Positions 49,277-59,698 of a stretch of DNA of 64,000 bases are shown piece by piece. The stretch covers positions 33,856,501 through 33,920,500 of the forward strand of contig NC_079879.1 in NCBI RefSeq assembly GCF_029227915.1. The letters are read 5' to 3'. A model generated the notes under the pieces. The model had not been told where the DNA came from, did no database searches, and worked only from the letters and a program-made list of their open reading frames with translations. Origin of the DNA: Hydractinia symbiolongicarpus. Lineage: Eukaryota > Cnidaria > Hydrozoa > Anthoathecata > Hydractiniidae. A program made the translations under genes and the position numbers. The stretch's first letter is position 1, and every line of letters starts with the position of its first letter.

Positions 49277-49896
49277 ATGATGCCTTCAATGTTCCAGGCC
49301 CAGGGGGGGGGCGGCGGTGACACCGACCCCTTGGGAAGAGGGAAAAAGCCTCATTTAGTGGTGGGTTCCCAACCCCTCCTATAGAATATATCTTTTTTGA
49401 CCCTTTCAAGCCTATCTACAAAGGAATCAATTTCAAATCAACTACAATATTCAGGTACCCGTACTACATTGCTGTATCAATGCAGTGACCGGTTATTGCC
49501 CTATCTGTCCGAAAAATGTTAGGTATTGAGGTTGAGTATACTACGTTGAATACACCACGGACGAGGATCCTTTACACAGGGTAGCGTCAGGAGAAAAAGC
49601 ATGGGCAACATTTGCAAGAAACGAGATCGATGATGATCTTGAGGATGATATTGAACGTCCACAGCTCTATATCGTTGAGGCTGAAGAGAACAACTATGGA
49701 GCACTCTGCTACCAGGTCGTCAAGGATAAGGATTTGAAGCTATCAGATTTGCCTGATATCGCAACAATAGGCATTATACTGAACTTTCCGATACCAGATA
49801 GACGTCTAGTCAATATTGATTTTGAGAATGAACCTTATGTCATCAAAGGTATCGTCTTTGGGTACCCGTTCTACACCCAACATCCTTTGGACCATG
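49277..49896 (+). pseudogene. Unidentified structural-type protein of the element, several frame breaks
   Basis: It starts MMPSMFQAQ followed by a Gly run over a nine-G homopolymer (about 49302-49310). Plausible coding continues in changing frames (FDPFKPIYKGINFKST; EKAWATFARNEIDDDLEDD; PDIATIGIILNFPIPDRR; YVIKGIVFGYPFYTQHP). It reaches the GAT microsatellite, beyond which the frame is meaningless. It converges with the major capsid gene. I do not recognise it; a second capsid-related protein is possible. Confidence 0.4.
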
Positions 49897-50335
<439 letters not shown>

Positions 50336-51472
50336 CCAACCTGTAAGTATGTTTGCTCCAAAAGGCGTCAGTTGCGCGTCTTTTAGAGTCACCATGCTTC
50401 TCCCCGCGTTATAGGAGGTACAAGTACAGCCCATCCTCGGGCAGGGGCTTCTCTTCAGGATATTGCTGACTTCTTGCGAGCGGTACCTCATCCAGATCTG
50501 TTCGAGGTGATCCTTCGGGAGCATGGCATGAGAGTATAACTCATTAGGCTCTCCCTCCACGGTGACGCTTATCTTCTCAATTTTTGGATTGTAAAACACC
50601 TCGTTTACGCCGGCGTAAGCCTTAACCTTCCCGGGGTCTATGAACAATAGTAAGACTCCCTTGAGACTTTTCGCGGGGGTGTCAATTTAGAGGTTATATA
50701 AGGTATCTTCTTTTTTTTGACAACCTTGCTTCTTAGTATGCGTTCATTTGGCAAAGCAAGCGCTGGCGAGACCTTCATGAGAACTTGTCAAACTCCAGGC
50801 TAATGTTGGTGATCTTATAGTCCCTGCATCCTTGATCACATCGGCATGTGCCGCGAACTACAGCACAAACTACAACCTGTCGTATAATTCCGCTTTATGG
50901 AAGGGTAAATCTCTCGTCAACTCAAACATTTTTCCCAAGGGTATGTAGAAGGTGTTACCATACGCCGCCACGATTGCCTTCTCCTCATCGGTACCTACAT
51001 GATCACTAGCTTTGATCTGTAAGGCTCTGATCGTTCCATCATTTGGGTTGATGCCTTCGAGGATGAGGTTGTTGTCCCTGTCAAATTTTGGCAGCTTTAA
51101 GTCCTTATAGACCGCCAGGGTATTGTAATCCGATATATTCTGTATCTCGTTACCGTTCAGGGTATTACGTAGATTTTTCACCAGGCTTTTGCCAATGTTA
51201 CTGACAATGGTACGTTTTGTATTGGTCCCCGTCAGCGTCAGGTCAAATAAGAGCTTTAGACTACCCGGAAAGATGACATCATTCTGCGGCATGTTTGGGA
51301 TATCCACATACAGATCTTCATTCTGGTTTATCGTGCTTGGTATGTGGCTTATCTGAACCCTTTGTTTTCGGCCCTTGATACCAACGAGATGCTTCATCTC
51401 TGCATATGGGTCGTCGTTCCAAATGCACTCATGTTTATTATATATAGGGAAATCTTTAAATAAAGATTCCAA
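50336..51472 (-). pseudogene. Major capsid protein (double jelly-roll type), frameshifted and internally shortened
   Basis: The N-terminal 200 codons (51472-50870) are open on the minus strand and include IWNDDPYAEMKHLVGIKGRK, FPGSLKLLFDLTLTG and GKSLVKNLRNTLNGNEI. The sequence then changes frame two or more times (DYKITNISLEFDK near 50800; FYNPKIEKISVTVEG near 50590) and ends with a beta-strand-like stretch (LKDAQLTPFGANI) at the GAT repeat. The codon at 51470-51472 is TTG with a stop just before it, so the original start codon seems lost. Compared with capsid proteins of this group as I know them, some tens of residues appear to be missing around 50420-50500. It forms the hexon-like shell unit. 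Confidence 0.78.
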
Positions 51473-51720
51473 CTAATCCAGTATTTGTACCTGAAATTGA
51501 TATTGATGATGACGAGGAGGATGAGGGCCAACCGGATAAACCCGATACTACGTCAAAACTCCCCGGAACGCCAAAACTCCCTGGAACGTCGGGGTCTTTA
51601 ACAGAACAGCAGCAGGGGGATACGCTTTCGGGGCAGAGGCAAAAACTAATAAAATCAAAGATCGACGGCCTTTACGATCATCTTACGGAGAAGTTGGGGT
51701 TACAGCCTAATGCGAGATAA
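51463..51720 (+). pseudogene. Acidic open frame without start codon, divergent from the capsid gene
   Basis: 86 codons open to TAA 51718-51720, with no ATG. The sequence is acidic then Pro/Thr-rich (VPEIDIDDDEEDEGQPD; LPGTPKLPGTSG) and ends in a helix (KIDGLYDHLTEKLGL). Codon content looks coding. It overlaps the capsid gene start by ten bases. Probably the end of a small element gene that has lost its start; family unknown. Confidence 0.4.
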
Positions 51721-51783
51721 TGATGCCTTCCGGGAGGATAAAGGGAATCAACTTATTGTTAAGGAGATAGTTAAAGGTAATAA

Positions 51784-52735
51784 ATGGTCAAGGAAATAGT
51801 GGTTACGAATCAAGATGGTAGCCTAAAAACCGTTGGTCAGATACAAACGTTGCTAGGTAGTAATCGCCTGCAAGACCTGGTGGTAAATTCAGGGCCCAGA
51901 ACCTCTTGAAAAGGTATAATAAAAGAGAGAAGGTGTCCGAGGCTGAAAATATTGAGATGGAGTCGCTAGGTGAGATCGATGAATTTGTAGATGCCACGGA
52001 GAGCCTTATACAAGACACTTCGTTTGTCAGGCCCGATGAAGGTGGCATCACCCCACGTGAAAGAAGGGGACTTGACCTCGAGCTTCAGACATTAAGGGGT
52101 AACTTGAAAAACCTGCAAAACAAGATGATCCTATACGACAGCGAGATTAACAAGGCAGAGGGCAAGGTGAAAGAACTTGAGAAGCAGAAGGTTGAGGCGG
52201 ACGAAGGACAGCAAGCTAACCTTGAGAGGGAAATAGAAAAGGCGAAGAAAGAGATAAGGATCTGAACGATAAAAAGAAGGCCATAGAGGAAGCGCATGGC
52301 ACACTATCCACTGACATATACCCCCAACTGAGACATATCAAAGACACGCTGCTGAAAATCGCCAGGGATAACACAACTCTGCTTGAGAAGCTAAAGATAC
52401 TCTTCAAAGAGCAGGGGATAGCCATAGTGAGTATCGTCTCTGCCATTGCTCTATTGATAAGCATCATTGTACTCTCCGTTACAAGGGGAAGTACCAGAGG
52501 TGCTGCAGGCGGAAGTGCCGCAGCGGGCGGTGAAAAAGGTTTTGTAGAGAAGCAGCTGGAAAGGCTTGAAAACTTTCTCAAATACTTAGCAGGCGAGGCA
52601 AGTGTTGCGTTACACGGGATCATCGGTACGGTAATCTCGTTCTTTCATGTCCGAGGGCAACATATATACGCCATGCATTACAGCGAAATTTACAGGAGTT
52701 CGGTGCATATTGGAGTACTTTTTGGAACTCGGTGA
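51784..52735 (+). pseudogene. Coiled-coil membrane protein of the element, two frameshifts
   Basis: It starts at ATG 51784. A frame change near 51895 leads into 51906-52265 (coiled coil, LQTLRGNLKNLQNKM, VKELEKQKVEADEG). A second change near 52260 leads into the frame that carries a membrane segment (AIVSIVSAIALLISIIVLSV), a Gly/Ala-rich linker (GAAGGSAAAGG) and a second amphipathic or hydrophobic part ending at 52733-52735. Helix, membrane segment, glycine linker and hydrophobic tail is a recurring layout in Polinton-like elements of invertebrates as I know them; the protein probably sits in the virion or an internal membrane. Function unproven. Confidence 0.65.
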
Positions 52736-52760
52736 TGTTGTGGCTTACATTCTCCTGACG

Positions 52761-53500
52761 TTAGACCATGGCTTCAAATTTTTGCGATAGGATTTGCCTT
52801 GCTGTGTAGTTGTCTGCACCGGACCCGACCAAGAATGCCTTGGCCCCTGCTTGCGGTCCTAGCAAAAAGACCACGTAAACCCTAATACTCTCGCTTAGTT
52901 TGGTCAGACCTTCAGAGGTCAAACCCTGACTTGTTGGCATGATAAACTTAGCCCAGTCCCCATTAACAATAAGCTACGACATGACAGCCTTAAATTTAAA
53001 CAGGGCATTAGGAACTGCGCCATACTCACGGCATACTTGGGCGTATCGAGAGGTGGAGTAGGGATTTCTATACTGAGAAAACCCATCATCATAGGGCATG
53101 GGTACTTTCATTCTGGTAAGAATACGACGCATATGATAATAGACATGGAATTTAAAGATTGAGTTGATAAGAGGTACAGTACCAGTCATGTGCTTGGTAC
53201 AGATGCCAAGGGCTGTTGTGGCGCAATGAGTAGCGAAGTTCACATGGATATTCCAGTAGTCCAAGGCCTGGCCTTTCCAACCCAGTTGAACGGGGTCATC
53301 AAGGTATGTTGTTGGAACAGAGATAGAAAATTTGATAAACTCGGGAAATACCACGGAAATATGGGAGTCTGTACTCACGTACAGGTCCTGGTGCTCAAGA
53401 TTTGTAATACCAAGTTCCCATTCTCCCCTGTTACTTTTGTACTTTACCGATGGGTTATATTTGTATATATTAAACCTTTTCTTCTTAGAAGAAAGGGATG
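52761..53500 (-). pseudogene. Conserved-type element protein of unknown function, one internal stop
   Basis: The minus-strand frame is open from about 53520 down to TAA 52761-52763, with one in-frame TAG at 52974-52976. No clear ATG begins it. Segments include ALDYWNIHVNFATHCATTAL, FKFHVYYHMRRILTRM, RVYVVFLLGPQAGAKAFLVG and NYTARQILSQKFEAMV. The protein is beta/aromatic-rich, without membrane segments, and looks structural. It is head-to-head with the gene at 53509. Whether it is a capsid-associated protein cannot be settled by eye. Confidence 0.55.
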
Positions 53501-53508
53501 AAACAACT

Positions 53509-53829
53509 CTATATTACAGATATAGAAAAGCCTACTATATTTTAAGACTACCTTGGACAAGATACCAGAATTGCTCTGAAATCCATCAGTATTTGACCTA
53601 GATGGCTGAATTTGTATGACAATACAGAGTTTACCATACGTAAGGTGGAGCTTGACCAGAGGGTGACTCGGATCGAGATCCTTAGGCAAGGCTGACCTTG
53701 AGTTTTGACACTCCTGTTTACCTTCCACTTAAGGGTTCAACCGATCGTTTGGAGTTTATGCTGACGGACGTCTACCATCATAAAAACGTTACGTTCTTTG
53801 GCCTTACGATGCATATTCTCATAGAATAA
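53509..53829 (+). pseudogene. Probable minor capsid (penton-like) protein, stops plus frameshift
   Basis: It starts at ATG 53509, with two early in-frame stops. The coding stretch YDNTEFTIRKVELDQRVTRI follows, then a frame change near 53690 into FDTPVYLPLKGSTDRLEFML and HKNVTFFGLTMHILIE, ending at TAA 53827-53829. The short beta-strand pattern and the position among capsid genes suggest a single jelly-roll minor capsid protein; this is inference. The next gene's ATG directly follows the stop. Confidence 0.5.
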
Positions 53830-54476
53830 ATGAATGATGTAGTTAAGTTGTATCCAAATTTACCGAGCGCACCTGCGCAAGGCGATAGGCGGGATGAGGG
53901 ACAGGTCTTTAGGTTAAAAAAGTTTGAGGAAATAGAGGTATATTGAAGAGATAAAATCAAGGAGCGAAGCAGGCTTGCTAAGAAGTTTAAAATGCATAAT
54001 ACGTGGATACGCTTCTGTGACCATGGTTTGCTTGTTATAGGTGTGATTACGTCCAGATTTGTTATCGGAGCTATGGCGTCGACTTAGGAGTCCCCTTGGC
54101 CTGTGCCATGGGGGGACTCGCGATAACGGCCGGAATAGGTCAGGCCGGTCTCCGAAACGCCTCCAAACGGCTACGTGTAAAATCCAAGGAACATGAGGGT
54201 ATAAAGCTACTCGCAGAGGCGAAAGTAAACTCTATCGTCGACCTTATTTCAAAGGCTATGGAAAATGGTGTGATCAGTGACTATGAGTATAGCCTGATTA
54301 GCCGTGAAAAGGAGAGGTATATGCTGCTAAAAGAACAGATGCGCCAACGCTTTAATAGGATCGTGAATGCCATCAACATACAGGAACGTGCTCAGTTAGT
54401 TGCTACAGGCCGGAAAAAGGGGAGACAGGACGTCTTAAAAAAACTGCAATCTGTACAGTATGCAAGCACTATATAG
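53830..54476 (+). pseudogene. Membrane-associated element protein, internal stops and frameshift
   Basis: It starts at ATG 53830, abutting the previous stop. In-frame stops occur near 53944 and 54084, and a frame change near 54080 leads into the open frame 54096-54476. That part has a hydrophobic Gly/Ala segment (LACAMGGLAITAGIGQAG), then a long charged helix (KLLAEAKVNSIVDLISKAM, DYEYSLISREKERYMLLKEQ). The AEAK-x-N-SIVDLISKA-type helix after a glycine-rich membrane segment is a layout I associate with Polinton-like elements in invertebrates. Function unknown. Confidence 0.6.
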
Positions 54477-54547
54477 ACACACCTCCTGCTTACAGCCCTT
54501 AATTTAGTTTTATAGGTCTTGTATGGCCTATGAAATATATGGTTTTT

Positions 54548-55060
54548 TTAATCCTCACCCAGCAACCATTCCTTTTTGAAGTCTTTGCACCTACATTCCG
54601 TGATGTGTACCTTGGAGTAGTAGTTTTTGCCTTGTACATAGACCGACGAAATAGCCAGGATGGCACTGGCCTGACAGGGCTTGTCGTAGGGTAACGGCAT
54701 ACCATAAAATATGATCGTGATTGCGTCCTTGTAATATTTAAGTTTAGCATTCACATAACGGTTGTTTTTTACAGGCTCTGTCGTCAATTGCTCGGATATT
54801 AGTTCTTCGATTTTAGCCCAGATTTGACGATATTTTTTGATCCAATCGGGGTACTCTTCAAAATCGAGACTGCCGGTACAGCATTAGCGTTGTAACGAGT
54901 CACCCCATGTGCGGACCAGATTTTTGGTGTTTTTACCCTGAGGGCTACCACGAGGTCTCGTACCCTATAATATAATTTTGATCCTTACCTCCATTGGCAG
55001 GTATGGAATCTGACACTGTCAGATAGTCCACGTTGATATCGTCGATATCTGTGAAGGTGG
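54548..55060 (-). pseudogene. Element protein of unknown function, several frame breaks
   Basis: The C-terminal part is open from 54883 to TAA 54548-54550 and reads like real protein (YPDWIKKYRQIWAKIEELIS; DAITIIFYGMPLPYDKPCQA; KVHITECRCKDFKKEW). Upstream, another frame near 55060-54960 contains DINVDYLTVSDSIPANGG. At least one stop and one shift lie between. The CRCK motif and conserved-looking hydrophobic core give no function. Confidence 0.45.
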
Positions 55061-55102
55061 CCGCAAATGAATAGAATAATTATAGGTTTGACAAGCTCAT
55101 TT

Positions 55103-55309
55103 TCAAATTTCAGCATCTCCTTTATCGTATATTTCGAACGACTTCAGAGGATTACAAGTCATTGTGCACGCACAGCTACCGCCGGTATACGTGATATATT
55201 CGTGATAGCAGTACCATCAAAGCATTTTACCCCTTACCACAAACCTACGCCCGCAGGTGCACCTAACATATGCATCCAATATACGTTCACAGCCGTTGCA
55301 ATACTCCAT
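55103..55309 (-). pseudogene. Cysteine-rich small protein, one internal stop
   Basis: The minus-strand frame runs from ATG 55309 to TGA 55103-55105, with an in-frame TGA at 55217-55219. Cysteines are arranged CNGC then CTC in the first half (MEYCNGCERILDAYVRCTC) and CAC then C in the second, a possible zinc-binding fold. 69 codons. Family not recognised. Confidence 0.45.
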
Positions 55310-55335
55310 TTATTTATCACAGCTACAAGGACGAT

Positions 55336-55470
55336 TTAGGGCATTAAATTAATTCCAGAGGTCTTGAATTCTCTGCTTTTATATTTATCTTTTTCTGATT
55401 CTTGTACACATGCCAAGGCCACAAGTGGTAGAGAGAGACCAATGCCGGTAAGGAAGATCATGAATATCAT
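55336..55470 (-). CDS. Small 44-residue membrane protein, intact
   Basis: Minus strand, ATG 55470 to TAA 55336-55338. The first 25 residues form a membrane segment or signal peptide (MIFMIFLTGIGLSLPLVALA), followed by a Lys/Glu-rich tail. It is short, so chance is possible, but its hydrophobicity pattern and tight spacing to the next gene (27 bases) favour a real gene of the element. Confidence 0.4.
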   Translation of the reverse strand: MIFMIFLTGIGLSLPLVALACVQESEKDKYKSREFKTSGINLMP

Positions 55471-55566
55471 ACTTTTAAAGTTAATGCACAATTATTATAG
55501 TATCTGACAACCATGGTTGTAAGATAACATTTCAAATCAACCCCTACACTTTTTCAAGATCTGCCT

Positions 55567-56324
55567 TTACATCCTCCGAAAAACACCAATCGATGACTTA
55601 TCTGGATGCCATGTTTTTGGAGTTACCTCCTCCTTAATTCTATCCTTTTCAGCTTTCCTCTGGCGATATTCTTTTCGCCATTTAAGTTTGCTTTTTCTAT
55701 TTGATAGCATGCACTTGGTAACAAACCAATCCGGTACATATTCGAATAGGTAAGCAGACCTTTTAATAACCCCATTACACATGCTTGGGTCTTGAACTTG
55801 TTGGGGACATACATGAGTGCCCAGAAATCCTTTTCAATAGCCTTTCTACACATGTCTTGCGTCTTTAAATTGTCCGGGACACAGCCGAGCATTATAGGCT
55901 CTCCTTCTAAAGCCATGCTGCACATATGCTCCGTCTTGAAATGGTTGTATATATACTTGAGCATTGAGGGGTTGTGTTCAACGACCTTGTTGCACATGTA
56001 TTGCGTCTTGAATTGATCCGGCACGTGCCTGAACATGTTGGGATCCCCTTCAACGGCTTTGTTGCACATGTCTTGCGTTTTGAACTTGTTGGGGACATAC
56101 TCGAACATATCGGAATCCTCCCCAACGGCTTTGTTACATATGTCTTGCTTTTTAAAACGGTCCGAGATAAACGCGATCGCATAGAACTTCTCCTCAACAG
56201 CCTTGATCCAATTTTCCTGGTTTGCGATATCATTTTCGAGATGTTGAAGCATCCCGCAAACACCCCTACATAGTCCACGTGTTGTTGCGATATCTCGTAG
56301 CTGTTTTACGTTGTATGAATCCAT
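55567..56324 (-). pseudogene. SAP-domain protein with DUF4116-like 24-residue repeats, one frameshift
   Basis: Starts at ATG 56324, 25 bases inside the right TIR. The N-terminus MDSYNVKQLRDIATTRGL resembles a SAP DNA-binding helix pair. Then come six tandem repeats of about 24 residues with consensus FKTQDMC-x-KAVE-x-P-x-MF-x-VP, as in DUF4116-type repeats of large viruses and some bacteria. A frame change near 55790 within repeat six leads to a conserved-looking end (YVPDWFVT, RKAEKDRIKEEVTPKTWHP) at 55567-55569. The repeats probably make a helical solenoid. SAP plus such repeats suits a DNA-tethered protein, but function is unknown. Confidence 0.7.
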
Positions 56325-56348
56325 TCTATTATATACATAGTTTTTTGA

Positions 56349-56378
56349 GTCTGGTTATATTCCATCCCTACACTAGCT
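56349..56378 (-). repeat. Right terminal inverted repeat of the virus-like element
   Basis: Exact reverse complement of 45862-45891 over 30 bases, ending CACTAGCT. It is followed by ACTTT at 56379-56383, the same five bases that precede the left TIR. Confidence 0.92.
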
Positions 56379-56383
56379 ACTTT

Positions 56384-59300
56384 CGAGGTTTATTTCACGC
56401 GAGAATGTTTGTTTTGTGTTCCAAATTGCGGTGACCTGTCTTATCCGCAATAAGAAAATGTTACCTTCATTTGAATTTACAAATTTCTGTTAAAAAAGTA
56501 AATTGGATTTCTTGAATTCCACCACCCTTGTAAACACTTGTTTAACCTTCAAATGTTTTCCTGTCCCACACCGTGAAAAATATTATTACACTCTCTAAAG
56601 TCAAAATTTTCCTTCCTTTTTTTTGCCTAACTTTATTTTTTAATAACAAAAAATGTAAAATTTTAAAGTAAAGAAAATCGATATAAATAGGAGAAATTAA
56701 TTTTAAATTAGCTGGTCTTGTTGCAATGAGGAAGCAGAAGCAACGTGTACATTTGCCGCCTCTAGAGTCAACATCTAACACCTTGATTCGCTTCTACATA
56801 TCTTTCTACATATCAGCCATTATATGAGACTGGATATGGGTAAAATAGTTGCAGCAGGATTTTATAATGTCTGCTGTAGTATTCGCTTCTCATCATTGTC
56901 GCACAAAAACAAAAAGAATAAAAATGTCAAATTTCAAGCTGACGTATTTTGTGGTCGGCAAATGTCACGTGATGCTTTTTAACCAAAGACAGGTTTTTTA
57001 GGGTAGTCATGCTATTTACTTAATTAGCTCTTTATAAACAGGGGATGACATTTCATTGAATATTCTTTCTTTCAAATTCTTCAAATGCTTCAAGACTAAA
57101 ATTGTATAGTATAATAATATAACGTAATACAAGTATTTAAATAGCGAAATAGAATTGTTTCTCATACTTCTTCTTTTTGCTAATCCCAACTTCCTTCATT
57201 TATAAAATATAACGTAAATGTTTCTTGAATCACTTTCGCGCTTCTAGGTGCTTACCTCCCAACTTGTGATGCTCAGATCGCTACGAAAAACAACAAGTGG
57301 ATTCACTTTCTCAGATCGCCATCGTTATAATCTATTAAACCAGGGTCGAATGTATACAATTTTTACTATTTTTCCGCAAAAATTCCCATTCTCACTAAAG
57401 ACAAGGGTCAATAAAATATATATGCTGCAGCTTCTTTTTTCGCCTTTGTTAAAATGAATGAATGAATGAGCATTTTGGTATGTTGGTCAAGTTTTGGTAA
57501 AATATTGGACATTTTTATAAATGGTATAGCAAATCGTACCAACATGTTAGCCGAAATGTTGGCTAAAATGTTGTCTTAATTTGCTATTAACTTCAAACCT
57601 GACATATTTCTACTTTCTGTTTAAAGCTTTCTTTCTAAGAGCACCACGTGGCATTTTAACGAGGGATATTTTTATTTTTTTGATGTCATAATTAAATACA
57701 ATTGTAGATAAGATTTCATATATAGACTTTAAATGTTGTGATAAGACTCGCAAAAACGCACAGTGAAATTTAAAACCATTCTAATCATCTTCTAAGATTA
57801 TTTGGATCAATGTTAATAAAAGATTTTTTTTTTTTTTGTAATGATGCAAAAAAATGATGGTAAATGGTTAGATATTTCCCTTAAGGACTATCTATATAGT
57901 AGCTACATACCTCCCTGATACACCGAAGGATTTTTGACCCTTACCTCCTACGTTTTAGTTACTACAAGTAACAATGTGGTTTTTATTTACAACGCATAAA
58001 TTATTTAGTTTTTCACCCTATTTCTTCTTGCATCGCATTGTTGAAGCAGACAGCTATCAAATAACCCACTGCTGTAATATATCCTTAGTCAAAAAACCTT
58101 TTTAGAGGTTTAAAACCGTACTTTTCTTTAAAGTTAAAAGTGCTGTAACTTTAATTGAAATAATGACTTAAAACTTGGTATGGTGTGTTTTTAGACTGGC
58201 TTAATAAGATTTTCTCTATAGTTTGCACCCAAACAAACGTTAAACAATTTCTGACGTCATGAATTTAAACTTTTTTTGTAGATGATTAACACTGTAATAA
58301 TTTTGACAGATATAGCTGCGCAGAACACATTAAAACTAATTGATTAAAATCGTGAAAAGTGATCCACGTTTACATTCGAATGCTTCCACCAATTTAGAGA
58401 AAATTGGCTGTGCTTTTTTCAAAGCGCGGTGACAGAATTTTAACTTTAAATTATGCCAGTAAAATTAGGGTTAAATGATCTATGTAGTTCATTTTGGAAG
58501 ATTTTTCTCTTTCCAAGAGCAGTTATTGTAGTATCTGAGGTGGACACTGTAAAGTTTTTGCGACTGAAAAAGGGGCAAAACTTTTCGCGTTATTTGCGGT
58601 TTTTTTTGGTCATTTTAGCCTTTGAAAATTATAAATCAGCAAAACGCGAAAACATTTTCACGTGAAGTCATGAATATTTTTCAAGACGCGAAAGTTTTTT
58701 CACCACAAATAAATCAAAAACTGGAAAATCCCAAAGTTAGTGAATTAATTCTTCTTTCTCCAACTACAATAAAACTTGATGTTTTCATTTATTTCTCAGA
58801 TATCCTAATACATTGAGTCAGTAATGAATGCAGACTTTTGATTACTAATAACTAGGAAGATATCTATTTCTATCCTCCTAAAAAGAAGAGAAAAAAAATG
58901 TATAAAAATGTTACTATTCGAGAAAGATTCTCCCTTGCAAATGAAGTCATTTTTAATTTTTACACGAAAATCGCCCCAAAATTACAATTTCCGAAAGTTT
59001 TTTTCGCAAAAATTTCGCAATTTTTTTGACCTCGTGAGAGTTTCTGTCTGCGAAAGTCTTTTTCCCCTAAAGTTCGACCTGGGAATTTATTCGAAATAAG
59101 CGATAATGTGGGCGTATAGTCAATCATTTAAAGTATGTATGTGTTCAGGTTTTAAAAACATGCAAAGAGGTTTCCTTGCATGTTTTTCTCCGGAGGTTAT
59201 TATTTCCGAAATTTTCGAATGACCTAGAGAGTTAATAAATAAAAACACGGGAGGGGGTTATTGTGACTAAATGAGTAATACGTCATCGTCACATGTCATC

Positions 59301-59698
59301 AAAAAAATTGCAGTGTAAGCTTTCAGGCGAAATTAACATTAATTTTTGCGCTATATGATTGGTTATATCCGGATCATGTGACTTAATGTTGTCATATAAT
59401 TTACACAGTCATTTTACAATAACAAGAGAAACACAAACACGCGCTGTTATTTTAAAGCACGGAAGTCGTTATAAAAAGTATTTACACTTCACCTCTGATA
59501 TTTTTGTAATCATATTTTGCTAAGTTTCCTTACTTAAACAGAGTTTTCTAGTTTTGAATAATATATCTCTCAATCTCCTTTAATTTAACACCTTTAACTT
59601 TGAAGATGTTGCCTGTACTTTCTTTTATTTGTTTCAGTTTTTCCTCTTCTTTATTTTAGTAGCTTGGAAGTATTACTTTTAAATAGATAGAAAAAAAG
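56384..59698. other. Intergenic between the virus-like element and the APP-like gene
   Basis: AT-rich again immediately after the right TIR. It contains the CGCGAAAG repeat at about 58540-59085 and otherwise only chance ORFs. The promoter of the APP-like gene should lie near its right end; nothing distinctive was seen. Confidence 0.5.
58540..59085. repeat. Dispersed CGCGAAAG repeat, copies 2 and 3
   Basis: Two adjacent segments carry AAAACTTTTCGCG, AGACGCGAAAGTTTTTTCACC, TTTTACACGAAAATCG, CCGAAAGTTTTTTTCGC and TCTGCGAAAG. Order and wording match 5842-5990. Internal palindromes of the CGCGAAA type suggest a decayed DNA element. Confidence 0.55.

Noticed and set aside
53444-53728. 94-codon minus-strand frame in the virus-like element
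   Set aside because: It is antisense to the plus-strand minor-capsid-like relic at 53509-53829, whose beta-strand segments and stop/start abutment to the next gene are more convincing.
57248-57457. 69-codon plus-strand frame
   Set aside because: No protein-like pattern; AT-rich chance ORF in intergenic DNA.
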